Origin: Seonamhaeicola aphaedonensis
Lineage (GTDB): Bacteria > Bacteroidota > Bacteroidia > Flavobacteriales > Flavobacteriaceae
Reading direction: 5' to 3'
Length of the DNA: 64,000 nucleotides
NCBI RefSeq assembly: GCF_003386195.1
Contig: NZ_QRDX01000001.1
Coordinates: 496,001-560,000, forward strand
Position numbers and translations under genes: made by a program
Shown here: positions 36,387-46,800 of the stretch, piece by piece
How the letters are laid out: every line of letters begins with the position of its first letter
Position numbering within the stretch: the stretch's first letter is position 1
Notes under the pieces: generated by a model
The model's input: only the letters and a program-made list of their open reading frames with translations
Told to the model about the DNA's origin: nothing
Database searches by the model: none

Positions 36387-37151
36387 TTAATGTTCAATTT
36401 CTAAAAGTATAGGACAATGGTCACTGTGAACCGCATCCTGAAGTATAACGGCTCTTTTTATGTTTTCTTGTAATGGCTTAGCGACCATGGCATAATCTAA
36501 TCGCCAACCTTTGTTATTTGCACGTGCATTAGCTCTATAACTCCACCAACTATATTGTTGCTTTTCTGGATTTATAAACCTAAAAGAATCAATAAAACCA
36601 CTATCAATAAATGCACCTATCCACTCTCGCTCCACCGGTAAAAACCCTGAAACATTCTTAAGACCTTTTGGATTATGAATATCAATTTCTTCATGACAAA
36701 TATTATAATCGCCACAAATAATAAGATTCGGAATGGTTTTTTTAAGGTTGTTAGTATAGTCTTGAAACATGTCCATGTATTCCAACTTATGCTCTAATCT
36801 ATCAATATTTGTGCCAGAGGGCAAATACAAACTCATAATTGAAAAATTATCAAAATCTACTCTCAAATTTCTACCTTCAAGATCCATAGACTCAATACCA
36901 GTACCGTACTCTACATGGTTGGGTTTGTTCTTACTTAATACAGCTACACCACTATAACCCTTCTTTTGAGCACTGAACCAATAATGGTGATTATAACCAG
37001 CTTCCTCAAAAACTACTAAATCTAATTGTTCCTTTAAAGCCTTTATTTCCTGTAAACAAATAACATCTGGACTGGCCGCTTTTAACCAATTTAAAAACCC
37101 TTTATTAATTGCTGCTCTAATGCCATTTACGTTATATGATATGATTTTCAC
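36387..37151 (-). CDS. xth: Exodeoxyribonuclease III
   Basis: A 254-residue ExoIII/APE-type AP endonuclease. The family motifs are ISYNVNGIRAA (Asn), CLQEIKA (catalytic Glu), LIICGDYNICHEEID (Asp-x-Asn), WRLDYAMVAKPL and the ending VHSDHCPILLEIE (Asp-His). It makes incisions at abasic sites and removes damaged 3' ends. No partner gene is adjacent. Confidence 0.94.
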   Translation of the reverse strand: MKIISYNVNGIRAAINKGFLNWLKAASPDVICLQEIKALKEQLDLVVFEEAGYNHHYWFSAQKKGYSGVAVLSKNKPNHVEYGTGIESMDLEGRNLRVDFDNFSIMSLYLPSGTNIDRLEHKLEYMDMFQDYTNNLKKTIPNLIICGDYNICHEEIDIHNPKGLKNVSGFLPVEREWIGAFIDSGFIDSFRFINPEKQQYSWWSYRANARANNKGWRLDYAMVAKPLQENIKRAVILQDAVHSDHCPILLEIEH

Positions 37152-37274
37152 TTGCTTGTCTTTTGTTTTCAGCTAAAATAAATAATACATTACTTTTACA
37201 CCATGGCTTTAACAAGCATTTATACAGAAAACTATCAACATACTATTTTAGACTTATTTTAGTTTAAATACCTA

Positions 37275-40200
37275 ATGAAGTACGGTTTATTTACGCTTTT
37301 ATCCATAATTAGCTTTTTTGGTTTTTCTCAAAACCAAAACGCTAACTACAAGTCTGTTAAAGTAGCGGTAAAAGAGTCTATTAAAATTGATAGTGTTAGC
37401 ATTAATTCCAGTAGTTTTTCAATACAAAGAAAAGACCAAACATTATTAGATTCATCCTATTATCACGTTGATTTTTCAAAAGTTCTAATAACCTTCAAAA
37501 AACCTGTAGAAACAGATTCTATTATTATTAACTATTTAAAATTTCCAGCGTTCCTAACTAAAACATATAAGCAATTAGATGAGTCTATCATCATTTCTGA
37601 TAAAAGTAGCGCACAAACCTTATTAAAATTATCACAACCCAACAATAGCAATATATTTACACCATTTGATGGGTTAACAACATCGGGGAGTATTTCAAGA
37701 GGAGTTACTATTGGCAATAACCAAAACTCCGTTTTAAACAGCGAATTGGACTTACAGATAACCGGTAAATTGAACAATAAAGTATCCTTAAGAGCTTCTA
37801 TTCAAGATGCCAATATTCCTTTACAAGAAAGCGGTTACAGCCAACGATTGGATGAATTTGATCAAGTGTTTATTGAACTTTTTAGTGACTCTTGGAATAT
37901 TAGAGCCGGAGATATTGATCTTCAAAATAACAACTCTTATTTTGCTAGTTTCTCCAAGCGTGTTCAAGGGCTATTGATAAATGCCAACTTAGGCAATAAT
38001 GACCCACAAAATAATCTTTTTGCAGCAGGTGCCATTGTACGAGGACAGTTCACAAGAAGTCAGTTCACAGCCCAAGAAGGAAATCAAGGCCCCTATAAAC
38101 TGCAAGGTGCCAATGGTGAATTATTTGTACTTATTGTATCTGGCAGTGAAACCGTTTATGTTAATGGCGTTGCTGTAAGTCGCGGTGAAGACCAAGATTA
38201 CATCATAGATTACAATGCTGGGGAAATTATTTTCAACTCCACCTACCCAATTACTTCTGAAATGCGCATTACGGTAGATTATCAATTTAGTGAACGAAAC
38301 TATTCTAGATTTGTAGCGTATGGAGGCGGTAATCTGAATAGTGACAAACTAAAAATTGGTGTTTCGGTTTATTCTGAAAGTGATGCTAAAAATCAGCCAC
38401 TGCAACAGAATTTGTCTGAGGAGCAGGTTCAAATTCTCGCCGATGCTGGTGACGATCAAACTCAAATGGTAGCTCCATCAGCGGTTCAGGAAGCTTTAAA
38501 TGAAAACAGAATTTTATACAAAAAAGAACTCATTGGTGGTGTTGAAGCTTTTGTGTTTTCTAATAATCCTAATGATGAGTTATTCAGGGTAACCTTTACT
38601 CAAGTTGGAACTAATCAAGGCGATTATGTTCTAAGCAACGCCAATACCGTTAACAATATTTACGAATATGTAGGAGTTAATCAAGGTAATTACGCCCCCA
38701 TAGTTCAACTGGCAGCCCCTACCAGACTACAAATTGCCGTTGTAAATGGTAGCTATCAACCCCATGAAAAAACGAATATAAACTTTGAATTGGCTGGTAG
38801 CAAAAATGATTTAAACCTTTTTTCAAGTTTAGACGACAATGATAACAACGGAGTTGCTGGTAAGTTAAATATAGAACAAAGTCTTGTGAAAAAAGATAGT
38901 CTTTGGTCTTTGAATGTATTTGCAAATACAGACTATATACAAGATAATTACAGAACTATTGAAAGGTTATATAACGTGGAGTTTGCACGAGACTGGAATT
39001 TATTATCTTCAGACGGCACTGTTTCTAATATGAATATTGGAGACCAAACCTTAATACATTCAGGTTTGCAGTTATTTCATCCAAAAAAAGGCTTAGTGAA
39101 CTATCAATTTGAACATTTAAACTATTCAGGTGGTTTTAATGGAAATCGTCATGTAGCCTTTGTTAATCTTTTATTAAACAAACTTAGAATTAAATCAAAT
39201 AGTAGTTTTTTAAATACCAAATCTAACCTAAATGAATCTTCATTTTTAAGATCACATACTACAATAGCCTATGGTATGAAAAAAAGTTGGATTGGAACTA
39301 AACTAGCCATTGAAGACAATGAACAAAGAGAAATTAGTACCAATACTTTAACACCCTTAAGTCAGAAATTCAAATCTTATGAAATTTTTACTGGTATTGG
39401 AGATAGTACGAAAATTTTTGTGGAATTAGGTTATAAAAACCGAGTGAATGATAGCATTAGAAATAACCAATTACAAAAAGTTAATACATCCAATACTATT
39501 TACTTAAATTCTAAACTTGTTCAAAACAAAAACACCAATCTATCACTTTATGCTAACTACAGAGATTTAAAAAGTGAAGAAATGGGTATTAATGATGAGC
39601 AATCTGTAAATTCCAGATTACAATTCAACCAGAGGCTCTTTAAAAATATAATTCAGTGGAATACCATTTATGAGACCAACTCTGGCACCTTACCTCAACA
39701 AGATTTCACCTACATAGAGGTGGAAGCAGGTCAAGGCACATACACCTGGATTGACTATAACAATAATGGTATTCAGGAATTAGAGGAGTTTGAAATTGCA
39801 CAGTTTCAAGATCAAGGGAAATATATAAGGGTGCTACTACCTAACAGGATTTTTATTAAAACACATCAAAACAGATTGAGCCAAACATTAACTATTAATC
39901 CATCGCAATGGTCTGTCAATGAAAAAAAATCGAAGAAATTCTGGTCACATTTTTACAACCAGACCAGTTATTTAATTGACAGAAAAAATAGAAGAGACAA
40001 CAATAGTTTTAATCTTAATCCTTTTAAAAGTGATGAAAATAATCAACTAGGTTTACAATTAAACTTTAGAAATGTTTTGTTCTTTAATAGAGGAAAACAG
40101 AAATACACCACCTCTTACACTTATCTGGAAAACAAAACTAGAAATATCTTATCTATCGGATTTGTTGAAAATAGTTTAAAAAGTCATCAATTAAACTTTA

Positions 40201-40697
40201 ATCATAAATTATCAGACAATTGGCTCACTTCCTTTTTTTTAGCAACTGAAGAAAACCAAAGTTTAAGTGAGAATTTTGCTAGTAGAAACTACAATTTTGA
40301 AGAAACTCGTTTTAACCCCAAACTATCCTATTTATTTAATGACAACTCTAGCTTTGATGTATTTTATGAGTTTTCTCAAAAAGATAATACTATTGGAGGT
40401 TTAGAATCCTTAAAACAACAAAGATATGGAGCGTCCTTTTTATTTTCTAAAAATGCTAAAAGCGCCATTAATGGGGAGTTTAATTTCTTTTCGAATATAT
40501 TTAATGGCAATGCCAACACACCTGTAGCCTACCAAATGTTAGAGGGTTTACAACCCGGAAAAAACTTTACTTGGACGCTGCTTGCTCAAAAAAAGCTAAC
40601 TAATTTTTTGGATCTTAATCTAAGCTATTTTGGGAGAAAAACTGAAACAAGCAATACCATCCATACTGGTTCAATACAATTAAAAGCTTATTTTTAA
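37275..40697 (+). CDS. Large outer-membrane beta-barrel-like protein
   Basis: A 1140-residue protein with a signal peptide (LFTLLSIISFFGFSQNQ) and no lipobox. It lacks TonB-box and plug motifs. The N-terminal 100 residues are beta-strands. The sequence then continues through GSISRGVTIGNNQNSVLNSEL, DLQITGKLNNKVSLRASIQDA and DEFDQVFIELFSDSWNIRAGDIDLQNNN. The last 500 residues alternate polar and hydrophobic strands to the end, QLKAYF, an aromatic C-terminal strand of barrel type. I recall similar uncharacterised proteins across Bacteroidota. The function is unknown. Its stop codon shares bases with the convergent M28 gene stop. Confidence 0.78.
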   Translation: MKYGLFTLLSIISFFGFSQNQNANYKSVKVAVKESIKIDSVSINSSSFSIQRKDQTLLDSSYYHVDFSKVLITFKKPVETDSIIINYLKFPAFLTKTYKQLDESIIISDKSSAQTLLKLSQPNNSNIFTPFDGLTTSGSISRGVTIGNNQNSVLNSELDLQITGKLNNKVSLRASIQDANIPLQESGYSQRLDEFDQVFIELFSDSWNIRAGDIDLQNNNSYFASFSKRVQGLLINANLGNNDPQNNLFAAGAIVRGQFTRSQFTAQEGNQGPYKLQGANGELFVLIVSGSETVYVNGVAVSRGEDQDYIIDYNAGEIIFNSTYPITSEMRITVDYQFSERNYSRFVAYGGGNLNSDKLKIGVSVYSESDAKNQPLQQNLSEEQVQILADAGDDQTQMVAPSAVQEALNENRILYKKELIGGVEAFVFSNNPNDELFRVTFTQVGTNQGDYVLSNANTVNNIYEYVGVNQGNYAPIVQLAAPTRLQIAVVNGSYQPHEKTNINFELAGSKNDLNLFSSLDDNDNNGVAGKLNIEQSLVKKDSLWSLNVFANTDYIQDNYRTIERLYNVEFARDWNLLSSDGTVSNMNIGDQTLIHSGLQLFHPKKGLVNYQFEHLNYSGGFNGNRHVAFVNLLLNKLRIKSNSSFLNTKSNLNESSFLRSHTTIAYGMKKSWIGTKLAIEDNEQREISTNTLTPLSQKFKSYEIFTGIGDSTKIFVELGYKNRVNDSIRNNQLQKVNTSNTIYLNSKLVQNKNTNLSLYANYRDLKSEEMGINDEQSVNSRLQFNQRLFKNIIQWNTIYETNSGTLPQQDFTYIEVEAGQGTYTWIDYNNNGIQELEEFEIAQFQDQGKYIRVLLPNRIFIKTHQNRLSQTLTINPSQWSVNEKKSKKFWSHFYNQTSYLIDRKNRRDNNSFNLNPFKSDENNQLGLQLNFRNVLFFNRGKQKYTTSYTYLENKTRNILSIGFVENSLKSHQLNFNHKLSDNWLTSFFLATEENQSLSENFASRNYNFEETRFNPKLSYLFNDNSSFDVFYEFSQKDNTIGGLESLKQQRYGASFLFSKNAKSAINGEFNFFSNIFNGNANTPVAYQMLEGLQPGKNFTWTLLAQKKLTNFLDLNLSYFGRKTETSNTIHTGSIQLKAYF

Positions 40698-41611
40698 TGA
40701 ACATCAATTTTTTTAAACACAGAGATAATAACCTTAACTGCTTCGGTATAAAATTCTGGATGAATATTTTCAAAATCATCGGTTGCCTCATGATAATCTT
40801 CATGGTCTTCAACTCCAAAATATAAAAAAGGAATTCCTCTTTTATGAAAATTGGCATGGTCTGACGCATACACCCAACTATCTTTATCATCATAACCATC
40901 ATGACCTGTAATAAGGTTTACTTTTTTAGATTCTGTACAACAAACTGCTTTTCTTAAAAAAGTATAAACATTTGCCCCAGCCACATACAACTCTTTTTTA
41001 TCACTTCGGCTTATCATATCCATGTTAAGATTAGCTTTTATCATTTTTAAGGAAAAAGGAAAGTTTTTAATAAAATATGATGACCCCTGCATGCCAAGTT
41101 CCTCAGCATCAAAAGCCGCCAAAATAACCGAATGTTTTGGTGGGTATTTTTGAAAAAATTGAGCAAAACTAAAAAGCGCACCTATACCAGAAGCATTATC
41201 ATCTGCGCCATTATAAATGACTCCATTATTGACTCCTAAATGATCATAGTGCGCACTAATAACAATATACTTATTAGGTTCAAGCGTTCCTTCTATGTAA
41301 CCTAAAATGTTTGTCCCCTTAAAATCCTTTTTACCTTTAGAGAATAAAAAAGATTGCTCATAAGACTTTTTGAAAGGCTGTATTTTTAAACTATAAAATT
41401 GGTTAATAATATACTCCTTTGCCTTAATAGCTCCGTTACTACCAGTAAGCCTACCTTCAAAGACATCTGAAGATAATGTTTCTAAATGTCTTAAAAGAGC
41501 TTCTTCATTAAAATAAGACTCCGTTTGTTCTTGCGAAGAACTAAAAGAAACACTCAGAAGACCTATAACAACTAAGGCTAAACTCTTGGGTAAAACATTG
41601 AGAACAGTCAA
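40694..41611 (-). CDS. M28-family zinc aminopeptidase
   Basis: A 305-residue exported peptidase with a signal peptide ending near SVSFSSSQ. The di-zinc ligands are read in VISAHYDHLG (His, Asp), YNGADDNASG (Asp), FDAEELGM (Glu-Glu), MDMISR and YASDHANFHKRGIPFLYFGVEDHEDYHEATDD (His). These proteins release N-terminal residues outside the cytoplasm. It ends in a four-base TTAA shared with the convergent barrel gene. Confidence 0.92.
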   Translation of the reverse strand: MTVLNVLPKSLALVVIGLLSVSFSSSQEQTESYFNEEALLRHLETLSSDVFEGRLTGSNGAIKAKEYIINQFYSLKIQPFKKSYEQSFLFSKGKKDFKGTNILGYIEGTLEPNKYIVISAHYDHLGVNNGVIYNGADDNASGIGALFSFAQFFQKYPPKHSVILAAFDAEELGMQGSSYFIKNFPFSLKMIKANLNMDMISRSDKKELYVAGANVYTFLRKAVCCTESKKVNLITGHDGYDDKDSWVYASDHANFHKRGIPFLYFGVEDHEDYHEATDDFENIHPEFYTEAVKVIISVFKKIDVH

Positions 41612-41717
41612 AATATTAAGCTTTAAATATCTAATATACTCTTTTAATAAACTATCTCTAAATAAAAAAAGCCCACACTAAAATAGTATGAGCACATGTT
41701 TATAGTTAATTTGTTAC

Positions 41718-42476
41718 TTACTTCACAGATGCTTTTATAAGTTCTCTATTCATTCTAGCAATATTGTCTAATGAAATACCTTTAGGGCACTCAACTTCGC
41801 AAGCTCCTGTATTAGTACAGTTTCCAAAGCCTTCTAAATCCATTTGAGCTACCATATTCTTAACACGATCGGCCGCTTCAACTTGACCTTGGGGCAATAA
41901 TGCGTATTGCGACACCTTAGCACCAACAAATAACATAGCTGATGAATTTTTACAAGTAGCCACACAAGCACCACATCCAATACAAGTTGCAGCATCCATA
42001 GCCTCGTCTGCAGCGTGTTTAGAAATTGGAATAGCATTAGCATCTTGGGTATTACCAGATGTATTAACTGAAATATAACCACCTGCTTGTTGAATTCTAT
42101 CAAATGCACTTCTATCAACAACTAAATCTTTGATAACAGGGAAAGCAGCCGCCCTAAATGGCTCTATATATATTGTATCACCGTCATTAAACATACGCAT
42201 GTGTAATTGACAAGTAGTTACTCCCCTATCAGGTCCGTGCGCTTCACCATTAATATATAATGAACACATCCCACAAATACCTTCACGACAATCATGATCA
42301 AAAGCTACAGGCTCATCGCCCTCAGCAATTAATTGTTCATTCAAAACATCCATCATTTCTAAAAAAGACATGTGTTCTGAAATATCATTCACCTTGTAAG
42401 TTTCCATCTTACCTTTAGATTGCGCATCTTTTTGACGCCAAATCTTTAATGTTAAATTCATTCCTTTTCCAGACAT
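41718..42476 (-). CDS. sdhB: Succinate dehydrogenase/fumarate reductase iron-sulfur subunit
   Basis: A 252-residue iron-sulfur protein. The 2Fe-2S cysteines are in [13 protein letters not shown] and TTCQ, and the 4Fe-4S and 3Fe-4S cysteines are in [11 protein letters not shown] and [16 protein letters not shown]. It passes electrons from the flavin to the quinone site in SdhC. It is the last gene of the minus-strand sdhCAB operon, 7 bases after sdhA. Confidence 0.97.
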   Translation of the reverse strand: MSGKGMNLTLKIWRQKDAQSKGKMETYKVNDISEHMSFLEMMDVLNEQLIAEGDEPVAFDHDCREGICGMCSLYINGEAHGPDRGVTTCQLHMRMFNDGDTIYIEPFRAAAFPVIKDLVVDRSAFDRIQQAGGYISVNTSGNTQDANAIPISKHAADEAMDAATCIGCGACVATCKNSSAMLFVGAKVSQYALLPQGQVEAADRVKNMVAQMDLEGFGNCTNTGACEVECPKGISLDNIARMNRELIKASVK

Positions 42477-42483
42477 AACTTTC

Positions 42484-44499
42484 TTATTTGTATGAACGTT
42501 GTTTTAATTCAATATCTTTAAATTCTAACTCTTCTTTGTGAAGAACCGCATCTCCTGGTTCTCCTTTATACTCCCAAGCAGCTACGAAAGCAAAGTTCTT
42601 ATCATCTCTTTTTGCTTCTCCCTTTTGAGGGCCAGATTCCTCAGCCGATTCTTCTCTAAAATGACCTCCACAAGATTCTTCTCTCATTAAGGCATCTTTA
42701 GCAAATAACTCACCTAATTCTAAAAAATCTGCAACACGACCAGCTTTTTCAAGTTCAGGATTCATTTCATTTGCTGAACCTGGCACATTAACATCTTTCC
42801 AGAACTCCTCCCTAAGGGCTTTAATCTCTGCCATGGCTTCTTTTAAACCCTTTTCATTTCGAGACATTCCTGCTTTATCCCACATAATTTTTCCAAGGCG
42901 CTTGTGAAAATAATCAACAGACTTACTTCCTTTATTATTCATAAAGAAGTCTATTCTATCGTTCACAGATTTTTCAGCATCCTCAAATTCTTTTAAATCT
43001 GTTGGGATTTTTCCTGTTCTAATATCATCTGCCAAATAATCTCCAATGGTGTATGGTAACACAAAATATCCATCTGCCAAGCCTTGCATTAAAGCAGAAG
43101 CACCTAATCTATTTGCACCATGGTCTGAGAAATTAGCTTCACCAATACAATATAAACCAGGAACCGTAGTCATTAAATTATAATCTACCCAAATACCGCC
43201 CATAGTGTAATGAACTGCAGGGTAAATCATCATGGGTGTTTTATATGGATTGTCATCTACAATTTTCTCATACATTTGGAAGAGGTTTCCGTACTTAGCT
43301 TCAACTATTTTTTCTCCCAGCTCTGTAATTTTTGTTTTAGATGGATTGTCAATTCCTTGAATCTTAGCTTGTTCTTTTCCATAGCGTTCGATTGCCGAGG
43401 CAAAATCTAAATATACCGCCTCACCAGTGGCATTAACTCCGTAACCAGCATCACAGCGCTCTTTGGCAGCACGAGACGCAACATCTCTTGGCACAAGGTT
43501 TCCAAAAGCGGGGTAACGTCTTTCTAAGTAATAATCTCTTTCTTCTTCAGACAAATCGGTTGGTTTTTTACGACCTTCTCTAATAGCCTTAACATCCTCT
43601 AAATTTTTAGGAACCCAAATACGCCCATCATTCCTTAATGACTCTGACATTAAGGTTAATTTAGATTGGTAATCTCCGGAACGTGGAATACACGTTGGGT
43701 GGATTTGTGTATAACATGGATTAGCAAAAAACGCCCCTTTCTTATGCATTTTCCATGCAGCAGTGGCATTAGACCCCATAGCATTGGTTGACAAGAAATA
43801 TACGTTTCCATAACCTCCAGAACCAACAACTACGGCATGAGCAGAATGACGCTCAATTTCTCCAGTAACTAAATTCCTTGCAATGATTCCTCTGGCCTTC
43901 CCATCTACAATTACCACATCTAACATTTCATGGCGGTTGTACATTTGAATCTTTCCACGAGCTATCTGACGATTCATTGCAGAATAAGCTCCTAGCAACA
44001 ACTGCTGACCCGTTTGACCCTTGGCGTAAAATGTTCTTGAAACAAGCACCCCACCAAAAGAACGGTTATCTAATAATCCACCATAATCACGAGCAAAAGG
44101 TACACCTTGCGCCACGCATTGATCAATTATGTTTGCTGAAACTTCAGCTAAACGATATACGTTAGCCTCTCGAGAACGATAATCACCTCCCTTTACAGTA
44201 TCATAGAACAATCTGTAAACCGAGTCTCCATCACCCATATAATTCTTTGCTGCATTGATACCTCCTTGAGCCGCAATAGAGTGCGCACGTCTTGGAGAAT
44301 CTTGATAGGCAAATGCTTTTACATTGTATCCTAACTCAGCCAATGTAGCTGCAGCAGAACCACCAGCTAAACCTGTTCCAACAACAATAATATCTATATT
44401 ACGTTTATTAGCTGGGTTAACTAAATTGATTTTATCTTTATATAATGTCCATTTATCTTTTAACGGACCCTTTGGTACTTTTGAATCTAAAACACTCAT
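42484..44499 (-). CDS. sdhA: Succinate dehydrogenase/fumarate reductase flavoprotein subunit
   Basis: A 671-residue flavoprotein that oxidises succinate in the TCA cycle. The FAD-binding motif [19 protein letters not shown] is near residue 40. The covalent-flavin histidine is in [11 protein letters not shown]. Other conserved features are [24 protein letters not shown] and the [19 protein letters not shown] signature. It is middle in sdhCAB, 10 bases after sdhC. Confidence 0.97.
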   Translation of the reverse strand: MSVLDSKVPKGPLKDKWTLYKDKINLVNPANKRNIDIIVVGTGLAGGSAAATLAELGYNVKAFAYQDSPRRAHSIAAQGGINAAKNYMGDGDSVYRLFYDTVKGGDYRSREANVYRLAEVSANIIDQCVAQGVPFARDYGGLLDNRSFGGVLVSRTFYAKGQTGQQLLLGAYSAMNRQIARGKIQMYNRHEMLDVVIVDGKARGIIARNLVTGEIERHSAHAVVVGSGGYGNVYFLSTNAMGSNATAAWKMHKKGAFFANPCYTQIHPTCIPRSGDYQSKLTLMSESLRNDGRIWVPKNLEDVKAIREGRKKPTDLSEEERDYYLERRYPAFGNLVPRDVASRAAKERCDAGYGVNATGEAVYLDFASAIERYGKEQAKIQGIDNPSKTKITELGEKIVEAKYGNLFQMYEKIVDDNPYKTPMMIYPAVHYTMGGIWVDYNLMTTVPGLYCIGEANFSDHGANRLGASALMQGLADGYFVLPYTIGDYLADDIRTGKIPTDLKEFEDAEKSVNDRIDFFMNNKGSKSVDYFHKRLGKIMWDKAGMSRNEKGLKEAMAEIKALREEFWKDVNVPGSANEMNPELEKAGRVADFLELGELFAKDALMREESCGGHFREESAEESGPQKGEAKRDDKNFAFVAAWEYKGEPGDAVLHKEELEFKDIELKQRSYK

Positions 44500-44509
44500 A
44501 TTCTGAAAA

Positions 44510-45184
44510 TTAATGGTGATTAAAATGATGGTAAACAGCTACAATTATAAATCCTAATGGAATTGCGAAAGAATATATCTTTCCAAAATTCTGTAGTGCT
44601 TTTTTTCTTCCAGCAGTTGAACCCATAGATTGAAATGCCGAAGTAAAACCGTGTAGCAGATGTAAGGCTAATAGAATAAAAGATACTACGTAGGCTGCAA
44701 CCCTTACAGGATTCTCGAACTTAGCAACCATTTCGTGAAAATATCTGAATTCACCGTTATGCAAACCAGACATATCACCTTGAATATATTTTACATTGAT
44801 TTCGGGAATCCAGAAATCTATAAAATGTAATACCAAAAAAGCCAGTATCACTAATCCGCTGTAAATCATATTCCTACTCATCCAAGTAGAATTCGCAGCA
44901 CCATTGTTCTTTGCATATGAGACTCCAAGTGCTTTCCTGTTTTTTAATTCTAAAACAAAGCCCATTACAAAGTGGAAAACAACTCCAAAAAGCAATATTG
45001 GTTGCAACGCAAACTGAACTGCCGGATTAGTTCCCATAAAGTGAGATAACTCATTAAATACATCTGCACTAAACACCGAAGTAATATTAACGGCTAAGTG
45101 AATTATCAAGAAAAACATAAGAAAGAATGCAGAAAGCGCCATGGCAACTTTTCTTCCTATTGAAGATTTAAAAAATCCGCTCAT
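44510..45184 (-). CDS. sdhC: Succinate dehydrogenase cytochrome b558 subunit
   Basis: A 224-residue membrane anchor of the single-subunit, dihaem b558 type, with five helices and histidines well placed for two haems ([40 protein letters not shown]). It begins [20 protein letters not shown]. Quinone type cannot be read directly, but menaquinone is expected in this phylum. It starts the operon below a good promoter. Confidence 0.94.
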   Translation of the reverse strand: MSGFFKSSIGRKVAMALSAFFLMFFLIIHLAVNITSVFSADVFNELSHFMGTNPAVQFALQPILLFGVVFHFVMGFVLELKNRKALGVSYAKNNGAANSTWMSRNMIYSGLVILAFLVLHFIDFWIPEINVKYIQGDMSGLHNGEFRYFHEMVAKFENPVRVAAYVVSFILLALHLLHGFTSAFQSMGSTAGRKKALQNFGKIYSFAIPLGFIIVAVYHHFNHH

Positions 45185-45207
45185 TATTTAATTTATTTAG
45201 TAAGCTG

Positions 45208-45238
45208 CAAAGGTAAATTACAATACATTCATAGACAA
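45208..45238 (-). promoter_or_regulatory. Promoter of sdhCAB
   Basis: On the minus strand TTG (45236-45238), 20 bases and TACCTTTG (45208-45215), an exact TAnnTTTG, lie 24 bases upstream of sdhC. The rest of the 268-base gap to pepP holds nothing I recognise. Confidence 0.6.
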
Positions 45239-45452
45239 TATGCAAATGATTTATTATTCTTATTTAGAATAATTATAAGTAATAATACTTAGTTTTAATA
45301 AAATGACAAAAGTCATTTCTGTCAAAAAATAGTCAGTACAATTTCAAGAAGCTCATAATGGTAATATTCTCAGTTTTTAATTATCAAACACCAAACATAT
45401 AAAAGTGTACTTTATTTTTTAATTTTACCTAATAACAACTATTTAAAATGCA

Positions 45453-46745
45453 ATGAAATATTCTTCAATAAACAACACCTTATTCATAAAAAACAGAAAA
45501 AACTTTGCTTCTAAAATGAAACCCAACAGTTTAGCTGTGTTTAATTCAAATGACATATACCCCATTAGTGCAGATAGCACCTTACCTTTTCAACAACACC
45601 GCGATATTTTTTTTCTAAGTGGCGTTGATCAAGAAGAAAGTATTTTAGTTTTATTTCCTGATTCTCCCAAAGAAAAGCACCGGGAAATTTTGTTCTTAAA
45701 AGAAACCAATGATCACATTGCTATTTGGGAAGGAGAAAAATTAACCAAAGAAAAAGCTTTTGAAGTTAGCGGTATTAAAACAGTTTACTGGTTGCAAGAC
45801 TTGGAAAAGATTATGTTTGAAATCATGACCCAATGTGATACGGTTTATATCAACACTAATGAACATTATCGCTCTAATGTTGAAGTTGAAACAAGAGAAG
45901 ACCGTTTTACCAAATGGTTAAAAGAAAAATATCCAGCACATACTGTGGCTAAAAGCAACCCTATTTTGCAAAGACTACGATCTGTAAAAGACAACATTGA
46001 AATTAATCTGATTCAACATGCCTGCAATATTACCGAGAAAGGATTCCGCAGAATTCTAAATTTTGTAAAACCTGGTGTATGGGAATATGAAATTGAAGCA
46101 GAATACATCCATGAATTCATCAGAAATCGCTCTAACGGATTTGCTTACACTCCAATAATTGCCTCTGGTAATAATGCCAATGTTTTACACTATATTGAGA
46201 ATAACCAACAATGTAAAGAAGGCGATTTAATACTCATGGATGTTGGTGCCGAATATGCGAATTACGCTAGTGATATGACAAGAACCATTCCAGTTTCGGG
46301 GAAGTTTTCAGATAGACAAAAAGCCGTTTACAATGCTGTTTTAAAAGTAAAAAACGAAGCGACAAAAATGTTAGTCCCTGGAACACTTTGGGAAGCATAT
46401 CATATTGAAGTTGGCAAAATTATGACATCTGAATTATTGAGTTTGGGATTACTTGACAAAGCTGATGTTCAAAACGAAAATCCAGAATGGCCGGCTTACA
46501 AAAAGTACTTTATGCATGGTACTAGTCATCATATGGGCTTAGACACTCATGACTATGGTATATTAACAGAACCTATGCAAGCAAATATGGTTTTTACAGT
46601 AGAACCCGGTATTTATATACCAGACGAAGGGTTTGGAGTAAGACTAGAAGATGATGTAGTTATTCAAGAAAGGGGCGAACCAATTAACTTAATGAAGAAC
46701 ATTCCAATTGAGATTGAAGACATTGAATCTATTATGAATTTATAA
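45453..46745 (+). CDS. pepP: Xaa-Pro aminopeptidase (aminopeptidase P)
   Basis: An M24-family metallopeptidase of 430 residues. Metal ligands lie in LMDVGAEYANYASDMTRTIP (two aspartates), MHGTSHHMGLDTHD (His), VEPGIYIP (Glu) and RLEDDVV (Glu). The N-terminal creatinase-type domain is complete. It removes N-terminal residues before proline. There is no signal peptide, so it is cytoplasmic. Confidence 0.95.
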   Translation: MKYSSINNTLFIKNRKNFASKMKPNSLAVFNSNDIYPISADSTLPFQQHRDIFFLSGVDQEESILVLFPDSPKEKHREILFLKETNDHIAIWEGEKLTKEKAFEVSGIKTVYWLQDLEKIMFEIMTQCDTVYINTNEHYRSNVEVETREDRFTKWLKEKYPAHTVAKSNPILQRLRSVKDNIEINLIQHACNITEKGFRRILNFVKPGVWEYEIEAEYIHEFIRNRSNGFAYTPIIASGNNANVLHYIENNQQCKEGDLILMDVGAEYANYASDMTRTIPVSGKFSDRQKAVYNAVLKVKNEATKMLVPGTLWEAYHIEVGKIMTSELLSLGLLDKADVQNENPEWPAYKKYFMHGTSHHMGLDTHDYGILTEPMQANMVFTVEPGIYIPDEGFGVRLEDDVVIQERGEPINLMKNIPIEIEDIESIMNL

Positions 46746-46748
46746 CAT

Positions 46749-46777
46749 AAAAAGAGGGGTAAAAACCCCTCTTTTTT
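46749..46777. terminator. Terminator between pepP and lysC
   Basis: Stem AGAGGGGT/ACCCCTCT with an AAAA loop and a T-run. It lies between convergent genes and can serve both. Confidence 0.9.
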
Positions 46778-46800
46778 GCTGCACAAACCTGATCATATTT

